64,000 bases of DNA, taken from the NCBI GenBank assembly GCA_016703895.1, contig JADJBE010000001.1, positions 62,001-126,000 on the forward strand, in the 5' to 3' direction. This DNA is from Pseudomonadota bacterium. Its GTDB lineage: Bacteria > Pseudomonadota > Gammaproteobacteria > Steroidobacterales > Steroidobacteraceae. The notes below the pieces were generated by a model. That model saw nothing but the letters and a program-made list of their open reading frames with translations, was not told the DNA's origin and did no database searches. This document shows positions 55,915-64,000 of the stretch, one piece after another (the first letter of the stretch is position 1; every line of letters begins with the position of its first letter). Position numbers and translations under genes: made by a program.

Positions 55915-56448
55915 TCAGGCCTTTTCCACCTGCGAGAACTCGAGTTCCACGGGCGCGGAACGCCCTAGAATCTGCACCGCCACCTGCAGGCGACTCTTCT
56001 CATAGTTCACGTGCTCGACCACGCCGCTGAAGTCGTTGAAAGGCCCGTCCGTGACCCGGACAACCTCACCCGGCTCGAACAGCACTTTCGGACGGGGCTT
56101 GTCCACGCCCTCTTCGACGCGGCGCAGAATCTGGTTCGCCTCGCGCTCGGAGATTGGCGCAGGCTTGTCCGGCGTGCCGCCGATGAAACCCAGCACCTTG
56201 GGCACGTCGCAGACCAAATGCCAGGTCTGCTCGTCCATTTCCATCTGCACCAGCACATAGCCCGGATAGAACTTGCGCTCACTCTTGCGCTTTTGGCCGT
56301 CCCGCATCTCAACGACCTCTTCGGTCGGGACCAGGATCTCGCCGAACTTGTGCTCGAGCCCATCGCGCTTGATGCGCTCCTTCAGTGAGGCGAGCACGCG
56401 ATGTTCGAAATTCGAATAGGCATGAACGACGTACCAACGCAACGCCAT
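55915..56448 (-). CDS. nusG: Transcription termination/antitermination protein NusG
   Basis: 177 residues. NGN domain (RWYVVHAYSNFEHRVLASLKERI; PGYVLVQMEMDEQTWHLV) and C-terminal KOW domain (FEPGEVVRVTDGPFNDFSGVVEHVN). Links RNA polymerase with Rho or S10. Two bases from secE. Confidence 0.96.
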   Translation of the reverse strand: MALRWYVVHAYSNFEHRVLASLKERIKRDGLEHKFGEILVPTEEVVEMRDGQKRKSERKFYPGYVLVQMEMDEQTWHLVCDVPKVLGFIGGTPDKPAPISEREANQILRRVEEGVDKPRPKVLFEPGEVVRVTDGPFNDFSGVVEHVNYEKSRLQVAVQILGRSAPVELEFSQVEKA

Positions 56449-56449
56449 A

Positions 56450-56836
56450 TCAGCCTCCGTGACCTGTGAACAAGCGCGTGACCGAGGCGAGAATCAGATC
56501 AAGAACCCAGAAGAACAGGCTCATGATGAGGACGAACCCGAACACGATCATGGTCGTCATGCCCGTCTCTTGTCGATTGGGCCAGAAGATCTTGCGCAGC
56601 TCGATGCGAGAGTCGAGAGCGAACTGCCACGCATCCCGACCATATTGCGACACAAAGAAAACAATCGCGGCCAGCGCGACACCTGCCACCATGGCCAGCC
56701 AGCGCATCCAGTCCGGACGCGCAGCCAGCAAATAGAACGCGACGATACCGCCGATCACGAATGCGATCGAGACGACCAACTTGGCCGTGTCGCCACCGGT
56801 CGGTGCGGCACCTGCTATTTTGACTTCTTCGTTCAT
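56450..56836 (-). CDS. secE: Protein translocase subunit SecE
   Basis: 128 residues with three membrane helices (about 20-40, 45-65 and 95-120), the E. coli-type long form. Conserved amphipathic stretch SRIELRKIFWPNRQETGMTT precedes the essential last helix. Confidence 0.95.
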   Translation of the reverse strand: MNEEVKIAGAAPTGGDTAKLVVSIAFVIGGIVAFYLLAARPDWMRWLAMVAGVALAAIVFFVSQYGRDAWQFALDSRIELRKIFWPNRQETGMTTMIVFGFVLIMSLFFWVLDLILASVTRLFTGHGG

Positions 56837-56846
56837 ATTTGCCCGG

Positions 56847-56922
56847 TGGCAGGCCAGGAGGGAATCGAACCCCCAACCTGCGGTTTTGGAGACCGCCGCT
56901 CTGCCAATTGAGCTACTGGCCT
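56847..56922 (-). tRNA. tRNA-Trp (anticodon CCA)
   Basis: 76 nt including encoded CCA. Acceptor AGGCCAG/CTGGCCT, D-arm AGCTCAATTGGCAGAGC, anticodon loop in TCTCCAAAA, T-arm GGGGTTCGATTCCCTC. Between tufB and secE, as in other gammaproteobacteria. Confidence 0.96.
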
Positions 56923-56946
56923 AGTCAAAGATCGCGCTAACAACCT

Positions 56947-58153
<1,207 letters not shown>

Positions 58154-58308
58154 GACTAGGCTCCGCCAGAATTTAATCGGGTCCGCCCTGTCGGTACGGA
58201 CCCGCACAAAAAAAGTTCTCTATCCGACTCATCGGGATGCTGGTGACACCCCCAACAAAACTCACTCTCAACCGGCCCGCAGAATCACCGGTCGCGCGCA
58301 ATCCGGTG

Positions 58309-58383
58309 TGGAGCCCACGAGCCGGATCGAACGGTGACCTCGTCCTTACCAAGGACGTGCTCTACCAACTGAGCTACGTGGGC
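58309..58383 (-). tRNA. tRNA-Thr (anticodon GGT)
   Basis: 75 nt including CCA. Acceptor GCCCACG/CGTGGGC, D-arm AGCTCAGTTGGTAGAGC, anticodon in CTTGGTAAG, T-arm CCGTTCGATCCGG. Confidence 0.96.
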
Positions 58384-58463
58384 CTCTTATTAGCCACTTA
58401 CCAATCGCCCGCCGCAGCCCCCACCCACTGTCGCTCCAACCCACGTCGACTCAGACCGCAGTC

Positions 58464-58537
<74 letters not shown>

Positions 58538-58691
58538 CCACGCTGCAAACGTCATCTCAAACCATGCATCGACCGATCGCTGCCGCGACCGCTGACTAAC
58601 AACTCGGCCCGCGTCCGCCGACTCTCATCCTGCGGGTTGCCAAGCTCGTCTTTGCCACCAACGAAGCCCTGCAACCAACGGTCCCCGCTCG

Positions 58692-58777
58692 TGGTGGAGG
58701 GGGTAGGATTCGAACCTACGAAGGCGTAAGCCGGCAGATTTACAGTCTGCTCCCGTTGGCCGCTTGGGTACCCCTCC
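58692..58777 (-). tRNA. tRNA-Tyr (anticodon GTA)
   Basis: 86 nt with the long variable arm of class II tRNAs. Acceptor GGAGGGG/CCCCTCC, anticodon in CTGTAAA, T-arm GTAGGTTCGAATCCTAC, encoded CCA. First gene of the tRNA-tufB unit. Confidence 0.97.
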
Positions 58778-58795
58778 GCGAAAAACGAGCCGCGT

Positions 58796-58824
58796 ATTCT
58801 GATTTCCAGCCGAGACAGTGTCAA
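58796..58824 (-). promoter_or_regulatory. Promoter of the tRNA-Tyr/Gly/Thr-tufB unit
   Basis: Minus strand: perfect TTGACA (58819-58824), 17-bp spacer, CAGAAT (58796-58801), GC-rich discriminator. Start would be about 12 nt before mature tRNA-Tyr. Confidence 0.75.
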
Positions 58825-58858
58825 TGAGGCTGGCAAGGTATTTGCTGGCGACCCTACA

Positions 58859-59833
58859 ATGCCGCGGCCCAGCACCGCGCTCGCGAAGGTACAGAGATTG
58901 AGTATCGACCCCGTTGTCCTGTTCTTCCTGTTGGGCTTGGCGGCTGGGCTGGCAAAGTCAGAGCTGCGGCTCCCGCCCGCCATCTACGACTTCGTCAGCA
59001 CACTCCTATTGTTGTCTATCGGCCTGAAGGGCGGTATCGAACTCGCCCGGCAGCCGGTGCTGGCCCTGGTGCCCGACATCCTGGCGTTGATCCTGCTGGG
59101 CGCCGCGCTGGCATTTCTAGCGTTCGCCTTGCTGCACTATGTCGCGCGCATCAATCGCATCGATTCAGCGGCCATTGCCGGCCATTACGGCTCAGTCAGC
59201 GTCGCCACGTTTGCCGTCGGCATCGCCTGGTTGCAGAGCCAGACGATCAGTTATGAGGCGGAAATGCCGCTTTTCCTGGTCATGCTCGAGGTGCCAGCCA
59301 TTGTGGTTGGAATCCTGCTGGCGCGCGGCATGGATGCTGGAGTTCGCTGGGGCCATATCCTGCGCGAGGTGTTGCTGGGCCGGAGCATTGTCCTGCTGGT
59401 CGGCGGTCTGCTGATCGGCTGGGTCGCCGGACCCGATGGCGTGCAACCACTTGCGCCGCTGTATTTCGACCTGTTCAAAGGCATCCTCGCCCTGTTTTTA
59501 CTCGAAATGGGGCTGATTGCCGCTGCCCAACTCGGCGGCTTCCGCCAGCACGGTGTCAAACTAATCGCATTTGCCCTCGTGATACCACCCATATTCGGTG
59601 CGATCGGCGCTTTTGCCGGCACATTGATGGGACTTTCTGTGGGCGGCACGTTCTTGCTTGCCACCTTGACGGCCAGCGCGTCCTACATCGCAGCGCCCGC
59701 GTCGATGCGCTCGGCGCTGCCCGAAGCCAACCCGGCGCTGTCGCTGACCATGTCATTGGCACTGACGTTTCCATTCAATCTGCTGGTGGGGATACCCCTC
59801 TACCAGACCATGGCCGAATGGCTGCATCGCTGA
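58859..59833 (+). CDS. SbtA-like sodium-dependent bicarbonate transporter
   Basis: 324 residues as opened by ATG 58859; a TTG start at 58898 preceded by GAAGG is an alternative. About ten membrane segments in two inverted halves. Family stretches: DPVVLFFLLGLAAGLAKSEL, LLLSIGLKGGIELA, AIAGHYGSVSVATFAVG and LLATLTASASYIAAPASMR. SbtA transports bicarbonate with sodium. The PII-like gene 15 bp downstream (SbtB) supports the call. Divergent from the tRNA-tufB unit. Confidence 0.85.
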   Translation: MPRPSTALAKVQRLSIDPVVLFFLLGLAAGLAKSELRLPPAIYDFVSTLLLLSIGLKGGIELARQPVLALVPDILALILLGAALAFLAFALLHYVARINRIDSAAIAGHYGSVSVATFAVGIAWLQSQTISYEAEMPLFLVMLEVPAIVVGILLARGMDAGVRWGHILREVLLGRSIVLLVGGLLIGWVAGPDGVQPLAPLYFDLFKGILALFLLEMGLIAAAQLGGFRQHGVKLIAFALVIPPIFGAIGAFAGTLMGLSVGGTFLLATLTASASYIAAPASMRSALPEANPALSLTMSLALTFPFNLLVGIPLYQTMAEWLHR

Positions 59834-59848
59834 CCTAAGGACCGAACA

Positions 59849-60154
59849 ATGACCCCATCGATACGCAAGTTGGTCACGATCGTCACCGAAGCGCAGCTCG
59901 AGCGAGAGCTCACACGCGACCTCGAGTCACATGGAATCCTGGGCTACACCATCACCGATGCGCGGGGCCGAGGCGCCCATGGGCAGCGTGCGTCGAGCTG
60001 GGAACTGTCCAGCAATATCCGTATCGAGCTGATCTGCGAAGCAGCACACGCGGCCGAACTGATGGCGTACCTGCAAACCCACTACTACCAACACTACGCC
60101 ATGGTGTTGTATGCGCAGGACGTGGAAGTACTGCGACCCGACAAGTTTCGCTGA
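59849..60154 (+). CDS. PII-like signalling protein, SbtB type
   Basis: 101 residues with a ferredoxin-like PII fold (KLVTIVTEAQLERELTRDL, HGILGYTITDARGRGAHG). The short T-loop GRGAHGQRASSW and the C-terminal VEVLRPDKFR differ from GlnB/GlnK; no uridylylation Tyr is seen. SbtB binds adenyl nucleotides and inhibits SbtA in cyanobacteria; the same partnership is inferred here. GGACCGAACA precedes the ATG. Confidence 0.8.
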   Translation: MTPSIRKLVTIVTEAQLERELTRDLESHGILGYTITDARGRGAHGQRASSWELSSNIRIELICEAAHAAELMAYLQTHYYQHYAMVLYAQDVEVLRPDKFR

Positions 60155-60165
60155 GCCCGCAGCCG

Positions 60166-61908
60166 CTACCCCGCGGCCCGCGGCAACATGGCGGCGATGC
60201 CGCGTGGCGCGAGGCGGTCATGGCCAGGGCCGCGCACAAAGCGTCCGGGCCTAACACCTGTAAAGCTGCCGTCGTGCAAGACGAGCTGGCCATTGACGAT
60301 GACGCTGACAACGCCGGTTGCAAAGCGACGCGGCTGCTCCAGCGTCGCGTGGTCCTGGATGGCTTGCGGATCGAACAACACCAGATCCGCATAACAACCC
60401 AGCGCGATCCGACCACGGTCGTGGAGCTTGAAGCGCTCCGCTGGCAGGCTGGTGAGACGGCGGATGGCTGCAGCGAGAGTGACGACCCGTCGCTCGCGCA
60501 CGTAGTGCCCCAGAAACCGTGCAAAACTGCCGCAAGCGCGCGGATGGGTGCGGTAGTTGCCCCGTTGATCCCGCTGCGACAAGGTCTCTGCGTCTGAACA
60601 GAGCGACACCCACGGCAGCTGGAGCTGCCGTTCGACGTTGGCAGCTGACATGAGCTCGAACGCCGAGGTCACACGACTGCGATCCTCGAGTACGAGATCG
60701 ATGATGGTTGCTTCGGGAGACGCATCGCGCTGTCGAGCCACGTGCTCCAGGGTCTGGCCGTTGTAGCGTTGCAGCCGCGGCGATATGAGGCCGAGCAGCG
60801 TCACCCGACTGGCGCCGCCCGCGGCGTGGTAGAGGTTCTCCCAACCATCGCCAGCTGCAGCAATCTCTGCCAGTAACCGCGGTCGGTTGGCACGGTCGGC
60901 GAGACGCGCAAACCACGCGTCCGCACCGCCGTCTTGCACCCACGGCGGCATCGCCGCATCGAGCCCGGTGGCGGCGGAGGTGTATGGATACATGTTGGCG
61001 CCAATCTTGACGCCACGTTGCTGCGCCGCCTCGATGCGCGCAATAACTGCCTCGAGTCGCTGCCAGTTGTCAGACCCGGCCGCCTTGAGATGGTAGATCT
61101 CGGCGTGCTGACCCGTGACACGCGCAATCTCTATCACTTCGTCGACCGCAGCGGCCAGCCCCGCGGTCTCGCTGCGAACGTGGCTGTAGTAAGCGCCACC
61201 GAATTCGGCCGCGGCCCGGGCGAGCGCTAACAGCTCTGACGGACCCGCTGAGGAGGCGGGCGAATAGATCAGCGCGGAACCGACGCCCAGCGCCCCCTCG
61301 CGCATGGCATCGCGGACGAGCTCACACATCGCGGCCACTTCCGTGTCAGTGGCAACGCGATGGCCATGGCCGAGGACGTTGATACGCACAGTCGTTGCAC
61401 CGACTAACGACGCGACATTGGGGACCACGCCGCGCCTCTCAAGTCGTTCCAGATACTCGCCAAGCGTGTTCCAGTCCACATCGATTTGCTGCGGCTGCAG
61501 ACGCCGCTCGAGATCGCGACGCATATCAGCCGTGAGCGGCCCCATTGACACGCCTTCGCCAAACACCTCCAGCGTGACGCCTTGCAAGACATCACTCGCA
61601 GCAGTCGGATCTGCCAGCAAAGACTCACTGGCCCAGGACAGCGTGTTAATGAAGCCAGGCGCCAGCGCCAGCCCGTCGGCATCGAGGCACCGCCGGGCCG
61701 AGCAGCTAGCGAGATCGCCGATCGCAACGATACGGTCGTCCTGCACACCGATGTCTGCGACATAGGGCTCGCGGCCCGAGCCATCGTAGACGGTCGCGCG
61801 CCGCACGATTAGATGGAAGTCGGTTGGCGCGAAGCCCAGACGCCGACTGCGATAGGCCGCCCCGAGTAGCGTGCTCCAGAAGATGCGCTTGCTATGACGC
61901 CAAACCAT
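60166..61908 (-). CDS. D-aminoacylase-like amidohydrolase lacking the HxH metal motif
   Basis: 580 residues. The composite beta-sandwich and TIM barrel of N-acyl-D-amino-acid deacylases is recognisable (RRATVYDGSGREPYVADIGV; LEVFGEGVSMGP; YYSHVRSETAGLAAAVDEVIEIA; IYHLKAAGSDNW; CSDAETLS; CGSFARFLGHYVRE; RGRIALGCYADLVLFD). The first-strand motif, normally GFIDxHTHxD, reads GFINTLSWASESL, so the HxH pair is gone, although the later ligands (Glu of VFGEG, His of YSHVR, His of IYHLK, Asp of CSD) remain. It may use one metal or a different site. Tail to tail with sbtB. Confidence 0.78.
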   Translation of the reverse strand: MVWRHSKRIFWSTLLGAAYRSRRLGFAPTDFHLIVRRATVYDGSGREPYVADIGVQDDRIVAIGDLASCSARRCLDADGLALAPGFINTLSWASESLLADPTAASDVLQGVTLEVFGEGVSMGPLTADMRRDLERRLQPQQIDVDWNTLGEYLERLERRGVVPNVASLVGATTVRINVLGHGHRVATDTEVAAMCELVRDAMREGALGVGSALIYSPASSAGPSELLALARAAAEFGGAYYSHVRSETAGLAAAVDEVIEIARVTGQHAEIYHLKAAGSDNWQRLEAVIARIEAAQQRGVKIGANMYPYTSAATGLDAAMPPWVQDGGADAWFARLADRANRPRLLAEIAAAGDGWENLYHAAGGASRVTLLGLISPRLQRYNGQTLEHVARQRDASPEATIIDLVLEDRSRVTSAFELMSAANVERQLQLPWVSLCSDAETLSQRDQRGNYRTHPRACGSFARFLGHYVRERRVVTLAAAIRRLTSLPAERFKLHDRGRIALGCYADLVLFDPQAIQDHATLEQPRRFATGVVSVIVNGQLVLHDGSFTGVRPGRFVRGPGHDRLAPRGIAAMLPRAAG

Positions 61909-61977
61909 GGCGACAATCTTGCGGTAGACAGAGCCACAGCGCGAGCGAAAGAACGAGCTGCGTGCCGTAACGAACGG

Positions 61978-62721
61978 TCAGCTTACCGTTACAGCGGTTA
62001 GCCGCGCGATCGTCGCCGCGTCAAGATTCTGCCATGAACCCGGCTGGGAACCGCGCGGCAGCTCAATGGAACCAAAGCGGATGCGCATGAGCCGGCTGAC
62101 TTCATAACCAACCGCGGCCCACAGCCGCCGCACTTCGCGATTGCGCCCCTCATGCAGCGTGACGCGAAACCAGCCATGACTGCCGGATGCGGATTCCCGC
62201 TCGATTCGATCAAAGCGCGCCGGTCCGTCCTCGAGATCCACGCCGCTGAGCAGCCGCTGTAGCACTGCCTCATCAGGCAGGCCGCGCACTCGCACCAGAT
62301 ACTCCCGCTGCACTTCGCTCGATGGATGCATCAGTCGGTGGGCGAGTTCGCCGTCGGTGGTGAACAACAACAAACCCGAAGTATGCACATCGAGCCGCCC
62401 GACGACGATCCAGCGACCTTGCTTGGGCGGCGGCAGTCGCTCGAATACCGTCGGGCGATCTTCTGGATCATGCCGAGTTGTTACCTCACCGACGGGCTTG
62501 TGGTAGAGCAACAGTTCGTGCAACTGTCCGGCCGACACCAATGGCAGCAACCGGCCATCGACCCGCACCTCGTCGCGCGCACTGGCGCGCACGCCAAGCT
62601 CGGCCACCTTGCCGTTGACAGTGACACGGCCGGCGCGAATCCACTCCTCGACCGTGCGGCGGGATCCATGCCCCGCGCCAGCTAACAACTTCTGCAAACG
62701 CTCACCCACCTCGCTGTTCAT
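61978..62721 (-). CDS. rRNA pseudouridine synthase, RsuA/RluB family
   Basis: 247 residues. N-terminal S4 domain (ERLQKLLAGAGHGSRRTVEEWIRAGRVTVNG), then the synthase core with GRLDVHTSGLLLFTTDG, where the Asp is catalytic, and EGRNREVRRLW. Probably RluB (23S rRNA position 2605) by context, but RsuA or RluE cannot be ruled out. Its start overlaps the end of the CysB-like gene by 4 bp in the corrected frame. Confidence 0.88.
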   Translation of the reverse strand: MNSEVGERLQKLLAGAGHGSRRTVEEWIRAGRVTVNGKVAELGVRASARDEVRVDGRLLPLVSAGQLHELLLYHKPVGEVTTRHDPEDRPTVFERLPPPKQGRWIVVGRLDVHTSGLLLFTTDGELAHRLMHPSSEVQREYLVRVRGLPDEAVLQRLLSGVDLEDGPARFDRIERESASGSHGWFRVTLHEGRNREVRRLWAAVGYEVSRLMRIRFGSIELPRGSQPGSWQNLDAATIARLTAVTVS

Positions 62722-63696
62722 CGAACTGGCAACGCTATACGTCGGAACAACTCCGCTATGCGCTCCGGGTCGGCGCTCGCCCGATCGATCAGTCGTCGCG
62801 TGAGATGCGGGCCAAAAGCGGCGAGAAAGTCATACGCATGCTCGCGCAGTCGTGTGCCACGCCGGAAGCCCACCCAGGTGGTGTGAATCGGGAATAGATG
62901 TGAGGCGTCCAACATCACCAGGTCCTGATCCTCACGCGGGTCGACGGCGACGCTCGCGACGATGCCGGCACCCAAGCCTAAGCGAACATAGGTCTTGATA
63001 ACGTCCGAATCGCGCGCTGTGAGTGCGATCTTCGGCGTTAGACCTGGCGGGCAAACGTCTGCTGCAACGAGGATTGGCCGCTGAAACTGAATACATAGGT
63101 GACGAGCGGAAACGCAGCGAGCTGCTCGAGCGACAAGCGAGCAACTCGCGTCAGTGGATGCTTCTTCGGCACGACAACCTGCCGGTGCCAACGATAGACC
63201 GGCAGCAGCACCATGCCGCTGAACAGCCCTTCCGACCCGGTTGCGATTGCAAGTTGCACGCGGTCGGCAGCGACCATTTCAGCAATCTGCTCGCTGGTGC
63301 CTTGATGCAGATTGAGGTCGACCTTGGGATGTCGACTCCGAAACGCTGTGATGACGGGCGGCAACACGTAACGCGCCTGGGTGTGAGTCGTGGCCAGCGA
63401 CAAGGTGCCTGACTCGTCGCCTGCCACGTCGTGAGCCAATGCCGACAGGCTGTCGAACTCGCCTACCGCGCGTTGCGCTGCGGCAAGCAACCGTTCGCCC
63501 TCTGGCGTGACGCGCGTCAACGAGCGACCTCGCGCACGAACACGGCAAAACCCAGGGTTTGCTCGAGTTCCTTGAGGCCGCGGCTCACCGCCGGCTGCGA
63601 CACTTTGAGCACCTGGGCCGCCTGGGTAACAGACAAGCCATTGCGCGCAATCGCGAGCGCGAAGCGCCACTGTTGCAAATTCGTTTCACGAGCCAT
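62718..63696 (-). CDS. CysB-like LysR-family regulator (two 1-base deletions)
   Basis: Corrected length 326 residues, matching CysB. HTH: MARETNLQQWRFALAIARNG, LSVTQAAQVLKVSQPAVSRGLKELE. After FVRE one G is missing at about 63520-63525 (GAGGTCGC should be GAGGGTCGC), giving an early TGA as written; corrected it reads GRSLTRVTPEGERLL. A second missing G at about 63038-63042 breaks FARQGLTPKIALTARDSDVIK. The effector domain has TTHTQARYVLPPVITAFRSRHP, as in CysB, which senses N-acetylserine. Divergent from a cysteine synthase gene 84 bp away, so it probably controls it. Confidence 0.85.
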
Positions 63697-63780
63697 TGGT
63701 GACTCAAATCATAACAAATCGTTATAAGAATATGCCGCCGCTGGCGTCTGCTTGACTGGCGAGTCGCTTACAGTGGGGCC

Positions 63781-64000
63781 ATGATTTATGACAGCATTCT
63801 AGGCACGATCGGCCGAACGCCCATCGTGCGGATCAATCGTCTCGCCCCGGAACACGTGACGATGTACGTGAAGTGCGAGTACTTCAACCCGCTGCACTCG
63901 GTCAAAGACCGCTTGGCGATTGCGATCATCGAAGACGCCGAGCGTCGCGGCACGCTCAAACCAGGTCAAACTGTCGTCGAGGCCACCTCCGGCAACACCG
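63781..64000 (+). CDS. Cysteine synthase, N-terminal part (CysK/CysM family)
   Basis: 73 residues visible, cut by the window edge. MIYDSILGTIGRTPIVRINRL start, KCEYFNPLHSVKDRLA with the PLP lysine in SVKDR, and EATSGNT, the start of the substrate-binding loop. Makes cysteine from O-acetylserine and sulfide or thiosulfate. CysK and CysM cannot be separated on this part. Divergent from a CysB-like regulator. Confidence 0.9.
   Translation, partial: MIYDSILGTIGRTPIVRINRLAPEHVTMYVKCEYFNPLHSVKDRLAIAIIEDAERRGTLKPGQTVVEATSGNT

Overview
The window reads as GC-rich chromosomal DNA of a gammaproteobacterium. Supporting signs are the lnt-corC-ybeY-phoH-miaB order, divergent ssb/uvrA, a tRNA-Tyr/Gly/Thr-tufB-tRNA-Trp-secE-nusG-rplKAJL-rpoBC operon, and an almost complete str/S10/spc/alpha ribosomal supercluster. 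Protein details (PepQ, CysB-like regulator, RsuA/RluB enzyme) fit a lineage near Xanthomonadales, Nevskiales or Steroidobacterales, but the sequence alone does not fix the genus.

Layout. 1-4342 (minus): RNA-maturation and envelope cluster miaB, phoH, ybeY, corC, lnt (cut by the window edge). 4460-8026: ssb and uvrA, divergent. 8134-17760: accessory genes, namely a sorbosone-dehydrogenase-type enzyme fused to cytochrome c, a Tat-exported SDR, an unknown exported protein, gamma-glutamyltransferase, GNAT, an alanine-rich lipoprotein, PepQ, TerB, an alpha/beta hydrolase and MscL. 17841-40094 (minus): rplQ-rpoA-rpsDKM-rpmJ-secY-rplO-rpmD-rpsE-rplRF-rpsHN-rplEXN-rpsQ-rpmC-rplP-rpsC-rplV-rpsS-rplBWDC, a 3.8 kb interruption holding three plus-strand genes, then rpsJ-tufA-fusA-rpsG-rpsL. 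40095-44923: a second interruption between rpsL and rpoC with a GNAT, a DJ-1/PfpI protein, an NAD(P)-binding protein and an ECF sigma/anti-sigma pair. 44924-58777: rpoC, rpoB, rplL, rplJ, rplA, rplK, nusG, secE, tRNA-Trp, tufB and three tRNAs. 58859-64000: an SbtA/SbtB bicarbonate pair, a D-aminoacylase-like amidohydrolase, a RsuA/RluB pseudouridine synthase, a CysB-like regulator and a divergent cysteine synthase.

Most notable. The 4.8 kb between rpsL and rpoC carries three copies of an unrecognised intergenic element of about 180-210 bp (40373-40549 inverted; 42810-42997; 44702-44910). All three fold into the same predicted three-way junction. The stems differ completely in sequence but stay complementary, while an apical loop of about 43 nt and the junction bases are conserved. 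They bracket the two accessory gene blocks.

Sequence quality. Many essential genes (phoH, uvrA, rpsD, rpsK, rpsH, rpsC, tufA, tufB, rpoC) and some others carry 1-2 base indels, often in homopolymers. rpsL lacks 33 bp and miaB about 43 bp. This looks like uncorrected consensus error, so frameshifted genes are annotated over their full corrected span.
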